From NCBI GenBank assembly GCA_022577435.1, contig JAKOON010000027.1:4554820-4618819 (forward strand): 64,000 bases of DNA, given 5' to 3'. This DNA is from Embiotoca jacksoni (taxonomy: Eukaryota; Chordata; Actinopteri; Embiotocidae). Of this stretch, positions 1 through 11,190 are shown piece after piece. Below the pieces are notes generated by a model. That model had not been told where the DNA came from, did no database searches, and saw only the letters and a program-made list of their open reading frames with translations. A program made the position numbers and the translations under genes. Positions within the stretch are counted from its first letter, which is position 1. Every line of letters begins with the position of its first letter.

Positions 1-330
1 GGAGGGAAGATAAGACAGGAGGACGCAGCGGTATCATGAATATCTATGACGAGTTATGCACATCGTTATGCATGCAGGCATGGGGACAGAACAAAGACAA
101 AACATATGTATATTGTATGTGCCCACAGTACACAAGTCACAAGGCTCACAAGCCTAAAAAATCCACGACATTGAAATTAACATCTATTAAGTCCAATTCA
201 TTATGACGCTCATTTTATATTCACACTCACCCAAAACAAAACCTAGTTCTTGCTGCTAGAGGATGCTATTCACCATAGTTTAAAGTAAACATAATATAAG
301 TGATTATTTTCAGTATGTCCTACCTACAGA
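1..330. other. Unique non-coding DNA, nothing recognised
   Basis: This stretch is mixed-composition sequence up to the left edge of the first recognisable interspersed repeat. I see no open frame of note, no satellite and no motif cluster in it. Confidence 0.5.
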
Positions 331-775
331 CTACAACCCAGTTCCCCAAAAAGTTAGTAAGCTGTGTGAAATGTAAATAAAAACAGAATGCAATGATTTG
401 CAAATCATGTAAACCCATATTTAATTGAAAGTAGACCAAAGACAACATATCAAATGTTGAAACAGAGAAATGTTATTGTTTTATGAAAAATATATGCTCA
501 TTTTAAATTCCAATGCCAGCAACACTTTTAAACGTTTTTCATGTTTCAGTGTTTTAACAACACTCTGTAAACGTTTTAGAATGAGGAGGTCGAGTGCTGG
601 AGTTTTGAAAGTGAAATGTCGTCCCATTTTTGCCTGATGCAAGATTTCAGCTGCTTAACAGTTTTGTCGTATTTTTCATTTCATGCTGCGTCAAATGCTT
701 TCGATTGGTGACAGGTCTGGACTGCAGACGGGCCAGTTTAGCCCTCAGACTCTTCTACGACAAACTTTTATTTGG
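331..775 (+). mobile_element. Decayed copy of a common teleost interspersed DNA repeat
   Basis: The copy opens with CTACAACCCAGTTCCCCAAA, continues through an A-rich stretch containing AATGCAATGATTTGCAAATC, and runs into a segment near 690-750 containing GGTGACAGGTCTGGACTGCA. I recognise this order of motifs from memory as a very common repeat in teleost genomes, usually starting TACAACCCC. I do not assign a superfamily with confidence. The copy carries many substitutions and fades after about position 775, so it is old and truncated. The 75-residue open frame inside it is a by-product and not a gene. Confidence 0.75.
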
Positions 776-1226
776 GAAACGGGGATGTAATATAGTATTT
801 TCTTGTTTTAATTGCAAAACATCCATGCTAATTTATATGAGAATTTTAGACCATTGAGCACTACACGATAGTCTGCATAATACAGTCATAACAGAGTTTA
901 CAATTAATCACTATAATGCTGTATGACGAGAAGTGGCGAAAGACTTCCACCCACAGACACCCACGCAAACACACCGTCACTGGTTTATTTTTCTTTAGTA
1001 GTACAGTGAATCGTTTATCAAAGTAAACACATTGATGGGCCTCAGTCAGAAATATGTCTGCCTTTGTGTGTGTCTGTAAGTGTGTGTTTGTGTGAAGTCT
1101 GAATGGTTTTTCACAGGATTGTTGGTTTGTGTAGCCCCCTGTTGGCCTGACCCTCAGAGCCCGCATAAACCTCTTCATCCTTCATCCCTAGAAACACTGT
1201 TGCACTCGCGGTTCTGAGCTGTAAAT

Positions 1227-1228
<2 letters not shown>
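776..1228. other. Non-coding stretch before the first CA array
   Basis: This stretch holds mixed unique sequence with some scattered TGTGTG text. The only discrete site noted is the CTCF-like motif at 1132-1146. No exon signal pair was seen. Confidence 0.45.
1132..1146 (-). promoter_or_regulatory. CTCF-like motif
   Basis: Read on the minus strand the site is GCCAACAGGGGGCT, which fits the CTCF core consensus CCASYAGRGGGC closely. CTCF sites act as insulators and loop anchors. A single match is weak evidence, because fish repeats often carry similar text, and the flanks show no upstream CTCF extension that I can recognise. Confidence 0.25.

Positions 1229-1281
<53 letters not shown>
1229..1281. 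repeat. (CA)n microsatellite
   Basis: This is an uninterrupted run of about 26 CA units. It forms the left member of a pair separated by about 99 bp of non-repetitive DNA from the array at 1381-1434. Open frames across it are translated dinucleotide repeat. Confidence 0.97.
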
Positions 1282-1282
<1 letters not shown>

Positions 1283-1378
1283 TACAAGTATGTCTGGATA
1301 ATGTTCACACTGCCACCACTCACACAGGGTTTACCGTAGCCCCGTGCTGCATTGGGAATTTTGAGGACATCCCCCCTC

Positions 1379-1380
<2 letters not shown>

Positions 1381-1434
<54 letters not shown>
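1381..1434. repeat. (CA)n microsatellite
   Basis: This is an uninterrupted run of 27 CA units in the same orientation as its partner at 1229-1281. Both are likely to be length-polymorphic. Confidence 0.97.
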
Positions 1435-1435
<1 letters not shown>

Positions 1436-3451
1436 CCCCTTTATGCTTTCTCCTTCTATTTCTCCTCCTAACAATCAAAGGCCATATGGCAAACATATTC
1501 CTACAGGTCATTGGCTTTTACGGCTGTTGCCTAAAGAATGGGCAGTGCCTTTGGTTGAGGGGTGTTGCAGGGGGCCAGTTTGAAGGGCAAAATAATATAG
1601 TCTGCCCTCAGTCCATTAGAGGGCCTTTATTTCCATTAGTTCAGTCACTAGGCACTCTGGGACCATTGAAGCAACCCTGCTTAATTAGAAAAGAAAACAC
1701 AAGCACATGACGTGTTTTACAGCAAATTAGATGGTACGCTGCTGCCGATTCCTTCTGCACCTCTGCACTCGCTGCCCGGGCATCACTCCACTTATGCGTC
1801 ATTTGATCACTTCAGTGGAGCTAATTGTGCTTCACCGGGAGATTCAGCGGTCACCAAATAGCAAAAACAAAAAGTGATTGCATACTGCTTGGAGTGTCCC
1901 CATCATATATGAAAGTGACTTTGGGCTCCTGTTAAGTAAAGCTTGCATGAAGGTAATTCACTCTACTTCAAAAGTTAATGGGCCACAGTGTTTTTAAAGA
2001 GTGACCAAACTAAAACACACCAGAGGTGTTGAGACCAGCATTTTGCAGTAATGTTTTCCTTTACTGCTACAAAGCAATAACTCAGCAACATTTGGAAACC
2101 GTAACTTGCCAATTTATGTTTTCCACTGATCCAGAACAGAAACTTCGGTGACAACCTTCAGACTAACGTGTCAGAAACGAGCTGCCACAACGTTAGACCA
2201 AAAACTAAAAACAATAACAAGGAACTCAATCTTTAAGGCATTTCATGGCTATGTGGCTTTAGAATTTGGGTTGACAGTTTACCCTCTCTCCTTTTTTTCC
2301 CCGTAGTGGCTTTTTACAGCATGCTGTAAGTCACTCGGACAGCATCCTGCACCCCACCGCTGACCTGCATCTGGACAGCATCTGGGGTCACCGAAGTCAC
2401 CCTGACAAGTGCTAAACCATGTGGAAACTTCCTCCTTCACTTTGAGGGGTCACGGTGTGGAAGGGGTAATGGAGAGGACTGTGATGTTGGAAGGAAGACA
2501 TTTGGCAATTTGAGTAGGAAGAAACAAGATTAAAGAATAGTGATTAACAGAAGAAAAAAAAAAACTGATTTTAAAGCGGGCATGATTATCATACAGCATA
2601 TTCAGCAGTATGGAAGATTAAATACTCTCTCACAAACCACGTTTCACTGAGCACTTTAAAAGCGAGAGACTCTCAATTCATAAATTCTATGGTCTATTTA
2701 ATACTTTTAGAAGATGGAAATAATTAGATGTCATTAGCTACAATTCCCCGGGGGTTATCGGTCCGAAAACATCCTCCCATTCCTTTTGAAATTCGCATAT
2801 TTTGACTGCCTCTCGGCTGACATGGTCCAGTTGAAAGGGCCTTTCTGTGTTCAGATATGCAAACAGCTTCTGGTGAAGGGTCAGGAGTCAAGAGAAACAT
2901 TCCACACCAAATAGAAAACAAGTGTCCTTGAAAGAACATGATACCGAGTTTGCTAGTAAGTGTAGCACCCAGTGTAAGAGAGACAAAAAAAGGGGGTAAA
3001 CAGCGCACAAGACAAAAGACAAAGAGAAGTGAAGAGGGAGCTCTATGCCCAAGACTCCTTGAAACACTTGAAAGAGTTCACTGTGGAGCCCTGGGGTGGA
3101 CTCGGTACTTAGGATGAAGGATCCCACTTCAGGAAGTAAACAGGACCTTCCGAAAACACAGTCAAATGTTTAAAACTCGGGATGAATCGAGAGATAATAC
3201 GGGATGTTACAGGGTCCAAACTGGGGGGGCGTGTTAATCAAGTGATAGGGAAGTTTGTAGTGTGAGGGAGGATGTGAGGGTTGAAGGAGTGATAATTGAT
3301 AACAGACTACAGAGATGTTAAGTCTCAGGTGCAAGCTGCAGGACATACCCGGATGTTGCATCCAGTGCTAATTGCATCATGGGAGGCTGCAGTCACTGAG
3401 CGCTATTGTTCAGTCTTGTAATTAAAGAAGTCATTAGGATCCAGACAGAGC
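1435..3451. other. Mostly unique non-coding DNA
   Basis: There is no recognisable gene in this stretch. It holds the splice-site-like candidate at 2307 and ordinary AT-moderate sequence elsewhere. Short open frames on both strands show no domain or codon-like composition. Confidence 0.45.
2307..2415 (+). other. Weak candidate terminal exon behind a strong 3' splice-site-like signal
   Basis: A long pyrimidine tract at about 2280-2303 ends in CCCCGTAG at 2306, a good vertebrate acceptor match. Behind it one frame stays open for 36 codons to TAA at 2413-2415 and includes the segment HSDSILHPTADLHLD. A GTAAGT donor match also sits at 2326-2331, so a 19-nt exon is an alternative. I do not recognise the peptide. 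A run of this length is expected by chance behind some pyrimidine tracts in 64 kb, so this is a lead and not a gene call. Confidence 0.12.
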
Positions 3452-3473
3452 AAAAAAAAAAAAAAAAAAAAAA
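3452..3473. repeat. (A)22 homopolymer
   Basis: This is a perfect run of 22 A. No retroposon body or target-site duplication was recognised beside it, so it is called only as a homopolymer. Confidence 0.95.
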
Positions 3474-4139
3474 TGGCATCAGATAGTAAATATTATATCA
3501 TTGGTCAAAGTCAGTGAGGAACATTACACAAAAGAAATATATGAAGAAATATATGAAATGCATTAGTCATTTTTTATAACCTTGGATTTAATAATATCAC
3601 AATGAAACTGTATTAATTGGGGACATCAGTCTTTAATGGTGCCCACATACAGACAGCGTCCATGATGGCACTGCTTGATTAAAGGCTGTATAGCTCTCTG
3701 GGCCTTCAGCAAATCACTAATTACCAGAAGGGAAATAGAATCAATATGGTACAGCCATTCCGTCGCAGGAAAAAAAAGAAGAGATATGTAGGAGGATCCC
3801 AAGTGGTACCATACCATCTATTACCATGAAATAGCTCACGCTGCCTGTGGCACCACACATGTTCTGGTTTCCTTAGATTACAATGAAGCTTTCTCCCATT
3901 TAGCATTCTCTCTTTGCATTTTTCCAAACAAACGTTTGCTTGTGAAATAACACTGCATCTTTAAACCCAGAACCATAGATTTGATATAAACAAGGGCGTA
4001 GTCTCAAGGGTGGAAATGTCTTACCAGACGAAAGATTTACTGATCGGCTTAATCATCCATTTGTAAATTCATTTGGCAAAAGCTTGAATGTAATGGATGT
4101 TCATTTATATGTAAAAGTCCGGCACACTGGGTTTAAAAA
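3474..4139. other. Unique non-coding DNA
   Basis: This is AT-rich unique sequence with near-repeats such as AGAAATATATGAAGAAATAT near 3533. No gene, satellite or transposon end was recognised. Confidence 0.4.
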
Positions 4140-4530
4140 GAAATGTCTAGAACAAGGGAATGAGCCGGAGTGTCCTCCTTTACTGCAATGGTTATTGATA
4201 AGGTCACTACACAATCCCAGAGAATCATTACTGACAGGATCAGTGATTGTTGATGGTTCTCACGTTCTTCATTTGCGTGCGATCAATGGGAGCTCATTCT
4301 CTATTGAGCTCGTGGTAAATGCGATGGGACCCTGAGAAGTGCTTCTCATTAACAGAAACTAGCTTTTAATGATGTCCTCTCTCATTAAGAGTGATGATAA
4401 GAATTGATCCCTCCTCTGGCCCTTGCCCAGCTGTTTGACCTTTTGGACTCGGAGTTACAGTGGTTAAACTGTAAGCTTGCCAGAGCGTTTATTATATGAG
4501 TTCAGCCGCTCCGCATCTGTCACTGTGGGG
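4140..4530. promoter_or_regulatory. Candidate conserved non-coding regulatory block
   Basis: This block is non-repetitive and of balanced composition. It carries clustered homeodomain-type cores (CATTAA twice near 4347 and 4384, TTTAATGATG near 4366), a CAGCTG E-box at about 4430 and GATAAGAATTGATCC near 4396. Such blocks are typical of developmental enhancers in vertebrate gene deserts. The call is inference from motif density, and no alignment is available. Confidence 0.3.
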
Positions 4531-4899
4531 CCCACACATGTAGCGGGAGGAGGAGAAGGTGGCGGAGGTGAAAAATGGGGCAAGAAGAAATGAGCAGGAG
4601 GATAATAGCAAAAGATAAGGAGGGTGAAGGTCGGACAGAGAGCTAATGGGAGATGATGATGGTGAAACTGATGCTCAAGTTGCACTCTCTGTCCTCTCTT
4701 TACCCTCGGGCACTGTCTCCCAGCTGATCCCACAGGGCCTGTCTCTGCCTTCCTAGATGCTGTCCCATTCTCCCCAGTGACCCACCATAGCCTGCAGGTA
4801 GTAGTGACTTATGACTGACAGAGCTTGCACCTTGTTGTCTGTGTTCAGGGACCCTGTAAAGTTGCACCGGTCATTATACGGGACCAGGGGCACTGCAGG

Positions 4900-5070
4900 A
4901 GACACCCCAGATGATCTCGCCACTGTGCCCTCAGCTCACCTCTTTATATGCTAATGACTCTATGAAGCTGTCCAATGTGCTAATTTGTAACAGCTTGGCC
5001 AATCAGTGGGGAACTCTTTGGTTGCCATGGCATCGCTCAGCAGGAGTGCCCCTGGTACCGGGGTGAGTTT
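4900..5070 (+). promoter_or_regulatory. Conserved-looking block with CCAAT box and a start-codon/donor pair
   Basis: The block contains TTTATATGCTAATGACTC near 4942 and a canonical CCAAT box (TTGGCCAATCAG, 4995-5006). The ATG at 5027-5029 lies in strong Kozak context (GTTGCCATGG). The frame from that ATG runs 12 codons (MASLSRSAPGTG) directly into GTGAGT at 5063-5068. This could be a cryptic first exon, but the CCAAT box lies only about 20-30 bp upstream of the ATG, which is too close for a normal promoter layout. Regulatory DNA is the more likely reading. Confidence 0.2.
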
Positions 5071-5689
5071 TAAAGGTGGCAGGTGGACAACAGGGTCTTT
5101 TGGTTCCTGTCCCGTCACTTTCCCTCCTTCAGCTGGATGTGGGCACCAGCTGGGTCCCACCTTCACGTCTCATGACCCTGAGATAACTACCAAGGAGGGT
5201 TCACTTTACCTAGTTTAGATTTCCCAGGCTGTAAAAGCACCACATATAGCATCAAATGAGAATAAATATGAAGTAAAATGTAGAAATTACAATTTCTATT
5301 TAAAAATGTTTTACTTATTACATAGCCAATTCATATAAAACTACATTTTAAAACTGCATTGAAACTGTTTGCTTCAGTATATTGGGTTTATAAAGGAGAA
5401 CCAAATGTACAATGTACAAATGTAAGAAAAAAATTTAACACAAGAATAAGTGTAAAACACAGATACACAGAAACAGCATAAAAAACATGAAAATTTAAAT
5501 GGGAAAATCCCAAAAATGTATCTGGAGCTGCTTCTGTGCCATTGGAATATGATAATGCAATACTATTATAAAGAGCACTAATAAGGGTAAGCAAATAATG
5601 TATGTGTATAGTAGGACATATTAATGTGATAGCGAGATAATGGGGTCATCTGGGGCTAAGAGCTTTAGCTTTTAATGAGGTCATGATTT
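5071..5689. other. Unique AT-rich non-coding DNA
   Basis: This is AT-rich sequence with no recognised gene or repeat family. Open frames are short and anonymous. Confidence 0.4.
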
Positions 5690-6290
5690 GACACCCCAGT
5701 GATGGATAGGATATATCTTACATGACACACTGATGTGTTAAATAAGGGGCATTGTAATGATATTTGCAGGCTTGAAAGTATATTAGCATCAAATGATGAC
5801 AACATAAACAAGATGGAATACGAGCCAAGTCAGTTTCTGTTTGACAATTACATCACATTTTGTCTTTACATGCATGTGTATCCGGATTTAATTTTCAACC
5901 CTCTTTTCAAACAATGAAAGTCATATTCAAGCCTATTGATTTAGTTAATTTAATACTTATTTTGTGTTAAAACGCTAACAATCTGGCAATACCCTTTGCA
6001 TTTAAATGGAGATGCACATTCATTGCTGTGTAGGAGTTAAGACTAACCACAAGTCAAATGCAAATTACAGTTAATTTCTTTAGAGAAATCCAGTAAATCA
6101 CTTAAGGGACATTCGAGACATTTGGATGCTAATGCTAGTAAACAGAAGGAAAGAGGTTTTCCCCTCTTTGAAAGGCCACAAGAGCCCTAATCCACAGCAA
6201 TCACCTCAAAATGAACCAACTTTCCACTGGAGACTGCAGCAACTCCACAATGAGACTCGGCTTCCTTTCAAAGTCCCGTCAAAATCAGTC
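5690..6290. promoter_or_regulatory. Candidate conserved non-coding regulatory block with a perfect POU octamer
   Basis: The block is AT-rich but not repetitive. It holds a perfect octamer ATGCAAAT at 6058-6065 followed by TTACAGTTAATTTC, and further TAAT/ATTA cores at about 5896 and 5945. The octamer is the POU-domain binding consensus and the TAAT cores are homeodomain sites. The density suggests a neural or developmental enhancer; this is inference only. Confidence 0.3.
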
Positions 6291-6430
6291 ATCTGTCATT
6301 AATGAGCTGCTGTAAAAAAACACATTGTCTTTGCCAGTGGGAATGAGGAGTGGAGGGGGCGGGTGGAAGAGAAATGCCCACTGACAGGAAACTTTCACTG
6401 TAAAGACCCCTCTTCACAATAGATTCTTCT

Positions 6431-6475
6431 CTCCTCCTCCTCCTCCTTCTCCTCCTCCTCCTCCTCCTCCTCTTC
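6431..6475. repeat. Imperfect (TCC)n trinucleotide repeat
   Basis: This is a pyrimidine tract of TCC/CTC units with one CTT interruption. On the minus strand it translates to an arginine run, which is an artefact of the repeat. Confidence 0.9.
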
Positions 6476-6539
6476 AGGTCTATACTTGCACTGCTATCTA
6501 AGACTGCATGGGCTCCAATTAGACTGTGCAAGAAGGAAA

Positions 6540-7439
6540 ATAATTGGATAGTAAAGGATGAGACATGGGACCTGCTGGCGACCCTAGTGAATCTTCTGGG
6601 TTCTTTTCAGGACAGATGGAAGTAGTCGCATGGACAGAGAGACAATAGAATTAAGTATGCGCTCTGACCTAGGCCTACAAAGACCTTTCCTAAATACTGG
6701 ACAGTAAAAAGAGGATAATGGCAGATTAATTAGGGCCAAATAGACAAAATTATTTAGCTAACATCCTTTGCTTACAGTTTTTCCACTAGTTTTTCCGTCT
6801 TCTGTGCTCCTTAAGTGAAGTGGGAAAGTGCTTTCATGTGCATTAAATCAAACAATGTACGCCACATTAACTACTAAGACCTTTACTTTGCTCAGCAGCT
6901 AACAATACACTTGTGTTTCTAAAAATGCTGGCACTTCACCAGCAATAACTCTTAAAAGTAAGCATTACTTTCCAATAAAGCTACATAAATAAAAACGTAC
7001 AAATGTGCGTGATTGAAAGGTGATGGATCGTGAGTTCTTGTCATCTTAGCCGAGAGACAGCCTAACATTAAGGAACTTGCTTGGATTTGTACGTTAGTTA
7101 AATGGGTTTCCCATCAATCTTAGTCGGTCAAACCGCTGAAAACTTGGCACGTCCATAAAACAGCGCCAAAAAAAATTCGCACTTATCAGAAATTAGAGGG
7201 CAGAGCTCAAGACGTCAGCGCGCCGCAGTTGATGGCGGCAGGAAAAAAAACCAAATGAGGATCATTAAGTGCAAATATAACGAGTAGGTACATGCCATAC
7301 AAAGGGGTATTTCATTGGGCCTGTTTGTGTTTTTTAGGCATGTTGCTTTTAGCTCCAGATGAGAAGGTAACAGTTTAAAATGTGATTGGCTGAAGTGACA
7401 AAAACGCACCAGCCGAAAGACCTTCAATTATTCAGGCGA
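6540..7439. other. Unique non-coding DNA
   Basis: A pyrimidine-rich acceptor-like sequence ends in CAG near 6609, but no donor or sensible frame follows it. The rest is AT-moderate unique sequence without a recognised feature. Confidence 0.4.
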
Positions 7440-7700
7440 ACCTTAACGCAAAACGTCTGACAAGTCAAACTACCAAATGTCACTCATGATGTATATTTGA
7501 CAAATTAGGGCCCAATTAGAAGTAATGGGCCTTGCAGTGTAAAATTTATTACCATACGGATTTGATTAAGCACAGCAAAGGCTGCAGACTGATTGTTATT
7601 TCTGAAGGTAGGCCTCAATACCGCTCAGTGTTTTAAACCATTACCGACTGTGGAAAATTGCCAATTATAAGTGATAGAGAAAAGAAAGAAACAGATTGAT
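7440..7700. promoter_or_regulatory. Candidate conserved non-coding regulatory block
   Basis: This is unique sequence with clustered homeodomain-like sites: CCCAATTAGAAGTAATGGGC near 7510, TTTGATTAAGC near 7561 and GCCAATTATAAG near 7660. The first lies between GGCCCA and TGGGCC arms, making a short imperfect inverted repeat. The pattern resembles vertebrate conserved enhancers. Conservation itself cannot be tested here. Confidence 0.3.
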
Positions 7701-9150
7701 ACTCCTACCGAGCAGTGGTGTTGGAGCTACTCGAATCTTGGTAAACTAAGGGAAGTATTTATCCATCAACACCTCAAAACAGCCTGATGTCTAAGGATGC
7801 TTTTGAGTCAGCCTTTCAGAGAAATCGCTAAATGATCAGAAAACTGCTTTAGAGTAAGTATGCTGAAATTTGTTAACCCCCCTGTGTTGAACCTTGGTGT
7901 GATCCACTGTCAGAGTTCAGCTGTGTTTGTTGTCCCCATTGCACAGGTTAAAGATTGATGCCTGACCTAATCCCCATCTCCTCCCACATGAACACTCACT
8001 TTCTCTTCCTTTGTCCCTGCAACCCAAAGCAGAATCAAAGAGCACATTGAGCAGACCTGGAGTGCCAACACACCCCATTGCACATGAAAACCTGAGGTAA
8101 GCCCTGAACTTTGAGGTCCTCATTGTCCCCGTGCACTTTGACACGGGGCGACAAAAGAAGCCCTATCTCCAAGCCGTAGCGCAAGCTCAGAAGAAGGAGG
8201 CAGAAAACCATTCATCCCGTCATTAACCCTTCAGCCCGGCTCTAGAAACCAGAGAATGGGGTAGTTCCACCGTAACACCCTGCCCCACACACCTCATACA
8301 CCACCTTCCCTGACAGACAGACTACCCTCCAGCGGTACAGCCCCCTTTTGTCCCCGTGTGCCATGAGTGATGGATTCTGGCGGCTGGGAAGAAAACGAGG
8401 GCCGCAGAGAGTTCCGTGAGCTTGATTGGCAACTTTGGATATGCGAACTGTCAAGAGGTAAGGCAGGAATAACTAGGGTATACCTAAATGGGCCAATCCC
8501 AAAAGGAGAGAGGGCAAGGGGCACGGTGATGATGCATAATCATAATGATAAAGAAAGAAATCCCTGTAGAGAAACCTTACGTGCAGCTTGGCCTTTTTCT
8601 CTAGTGGGTTAACTTGATCTTTTGTGAATGCTGATGGAGGATCATGCAGATACTTTAGGGGTGTAGAGAAGGCTGCCCGTGGTTTACGGAGGCCTCCTTT
8701 GAAGCACAGGGGCATTATAAATGCTAAATACCAAGCCAGCTGATCACCATAGCCTGCGGCAATCAATAAGTGAATGGAGACCAGGTGGTGATGGCGCCTT
8801 TCAAAAAGAAAGGAGGAGGACTCAGATTTTACCAAGAGAGGCACAAGTGAATACACAATGGAGGTTAAAACTGGGAGATCATAAAAGTGATTAGACACTC
8901 TTGTACACATCAATGGTAAGGCTTTGATTGTGCTCAAGCCAAGATGAAGAAGGATCAATACATGCGTGTAGGATCTCAACGGCCGGAGGGTGGACATATG
9001 GATGAGGAGCCAGAACCAACGCTCATTGTTGTAGGTATTTCTTTAAGATCCTTGCATCTACCAACACATTAAAAAAAAAAATTGGCAAATTTTCAAAAGA
9101 GCTTTTTCACAGCAGACATTTTGACTTGTCATAGTAGGAAAAGCACAGAT
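7701..9150. other. Unique non-coding DNA with anonymous open frames
   Basis: This stretch includes a 174-codon minus-strand open frame at 8473-8997 with no recognisable domain. It also includes a possible 64-nt exon-like interval (about 8031-8094) between CCAAAGCAG and GTAAGC. Neither is convincing. The sequence has mixed composition and no repeat family was recognised. Confidence 0.35.
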
Positions 9151-9154
9151 GGGG

Positions 9155-9170
9155 AAAAAAAAAAAAAAAA
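9155..9170. repeat. (A)16 homopolymer
   Basis: This is a perfect A run just outside the left end of the transposon at 9191-9659. Confidence 0.9.
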
Positions 9171-9190
9171 TCATTAATGATGGCTCATCC

Positions 9191-9659
9191 TGCGTTCAGG
9201 CAGCTGGCAAATGGGAAAGTTCCCATTTGGCAACATCCCACTGCCTATTTGAGAGCGTTCACAAACAGGTATAACGGTAACCCTTAAAAAAAAAAAAAAC
9301 TGCTCTATTTCTGCTTCCCAGATACAGAAAAGTGACAAACAACCTCATTATCATCATTAAAATAGAGGTCTGGAAGTCGGTATTGTTTGTGCAGTATGCC
9401 TCTACACATTTTGATGTACAGACGTTTGTTAACTTTTTAACACAGCGAGCAAACGAAGTAGGCTAGGCTAACCAGGTCTGGCTATTGTTCTTCCTTTCAC
9501 CACAAATGCTGGCATGTCAAGTGACACCAAACCTGCCTCTCTTAGCCTTCAAAAACCTCACACTTTCCTAGTGGGATAATCCTAATGTGACCGGCGCCCT
9601 AGTTTGTTTTCCCACTTGGCGGTCGGAACGTTCCACTTCCCAGTTGCACCATGAACGCA
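9191..9659. mobile_element. Non-autonomous DNA transposon (MITE-like) with TGCGTTCA terminal inverted repeats
   Basis: The left end begins TGCGTTCAGGCAGCTGG and the right end, read on the minus strand, begins TGCGTTCATGGTGCAACTGG. The first eight bases are identical and further matches continue for about 35 bp (GGGAA, GTTCC). The left arm also contains a 22-bp near-palindrome at 9208-9229. At about 469 bp with no transposase frame, it fits a MITE. Ends of the type TGCGTTC are familiar to me from fish repeats. No clear target-site duplication is visible, so the exact borders could shift by a few bases. An (A)14 run lies inside at 9286-9299. Confidence 0.6.
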
Positions 9660-10639
9660 CCATCAGTTTCAGTAAACCACACATAGTCTTCTAAACCAGA
9701 AACAGCCTTGGATCAAATGCTAAAGTTGTGCCATTGTATTTAAAAAAAAATAAGCTCATATTTTAGATTTTTTTTTATATATAGAATTTAAAATAATTTT
9801 TGGTAAGTACTTTTCCTTAACTTTCATTTTCATTCCAAGCCAATAACCATTCTTTCCTGTTATTATTACTGCTAAACCTACCACAATCATGATGCACCTG
9901 TGTGCAATGTTGTGTTAATAATTGCCATTTTAACAATGAAAAATGTTCCACCTGTTCTTTTGAACAGACTAATGTATTAATGAGTATGCCTGGCACATCA
10001 TGTGATACCAGCTGCTTTGCCATGTCTAATGTGATCCAGGTATGGCTTTAGCCTTCACTTAACACTAATCCCTGCACACTTGATACTTTCTTATGTGCGA
10101 CTGTAATGCAAACATCATGTTGAGGCTTTCAGAGCTGCTTAATGTGATTGCAAAAGCAGGGGGAGGCAAACATTAAAAGATAAGCTTTGCCCGAAAACCG
10201 TTACACATTAATATGGATCAGGTGGAATCTCTTTTCTTCTCACTCGAGAGCCAGGGCCCATGAAAAGAGGAAAGCGAGAGGATTTTTACTTCAATGCTGA
10301 TTGGGGCACAATATGAAACAATAAACCCAAGTGTTTCTTATTTACTGTTTGGGGTTTAATGTATTTTTAAGTGTGGTAGTGTACTTAAAGGCAGCGCTGG
10401 CATATGTTGTAGTGCCTTGTTCTACTTAATCAAATGATAAATCACCAATACAGAACAGCTGCTGTACGCAACGGCCACAACTACACTCATCTGGATTGAT
10501 TTATAGAAAAAAGCTGGGCAGACTGTAATACAGAAAGACAGACAAGAAAGAGAAAGCCAGAAACAGATGCACTTGCAAACATATAGCAAACATATAAACA
10601 ATAGCACATGCATGAGAACAAATTCTTTATATTAACCAT
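9660..10639. other. Unique AT-rich non-coding DNA
   Basis: No gene or repeat family was recognised. An A/T-rich patch spans about 9740-9800. The remainder is ordinary unique sequence. Confidence 0.4.
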
Positions 10640-11060
10640 CTTTAATCAAGTCACTTAATTATTCTTCATAAATTGTCATGAAGCTATCTGTAAATATGAA
10701 TTTTGTAAATTAATGCTTGCACACAGAGCTGAGCTGCACTTACAATCATTTTTTATGTGTTCAGTCATAATTGAGCACATTCTCTTGTTTCATTTGCATT
10801 CGCAGTATCACTCCATATTGATATCCCCTTTGGATTACATGGTTTTAAATGAACTCGGTGTGAATAATCGTAGTCAATTTCATTCAATAAGTGTTAATCA
10901 TATATTCCTTCTCCGGCTTTAATTACTGTCATGCTGCAAGTTGTTACATTCATTAATGTAATCAATTAGCATTTTATTCTGAATAACACCAAGACTCTTC
11001 TCAGCTCAGGCTGGGATTTCTGCAGCAGAATAAATGTGTTAACAGAGTCATTATAATGTT
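10640..11060. promoter_or_regulatory. Strongest candidate developmental enhancer-like block
   Basis: The block is AT-rich yet complex and packed with homeodomain and POU-type sites. It has a perfect octamer ATTTGCAT at 10792-10799, TTTAATTACTGTCATGC near 10918, and an inverted repeat TTACATT...AATGTAA at 10944-10961. CAATTAGC follows immediately, and TGCTAATTACCC lies near 11068. This organisation is what vertebrate conserved non-coding elements near developmental regulators look like. The call is inference from motif content; no aligned genome was available. Confidence 0.4.
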
Positions 11061-11168
11061 GAGTATGTGCTAATTACCCAAGAATCAATATTGTTCGGAT
11101 TTCTCTCCGTGGTGTTACTGATGAAGAATGAAAATATACTTTTGCAACCCTGTGAAATGCTGAAAATT

Positions 11169-11190
11169 AAAAAAAAAAAAAAAAAAAAAA
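11169..11190. repeat. (A)22 homopolymer
   Basis: This is a perfect run of A. No adjacent retroposon was recognised. Confidence 0.95.

Noticed and set aside
3452..3473. A22 tract as the tail of a retroposed gene or SINE
   Set aside because: No retroposon body, internal promoter boxes or target duplication was found next to it. The same holds for the other A and T runs.
8473..8997. 174-codon minus-strand open frame
   Set aside because: No recognisable domain, no codon-like composition, no promoter or splice context. It overlaps another frame on the plus strand and is within chance for 64 kb of AT-moderate DNA.
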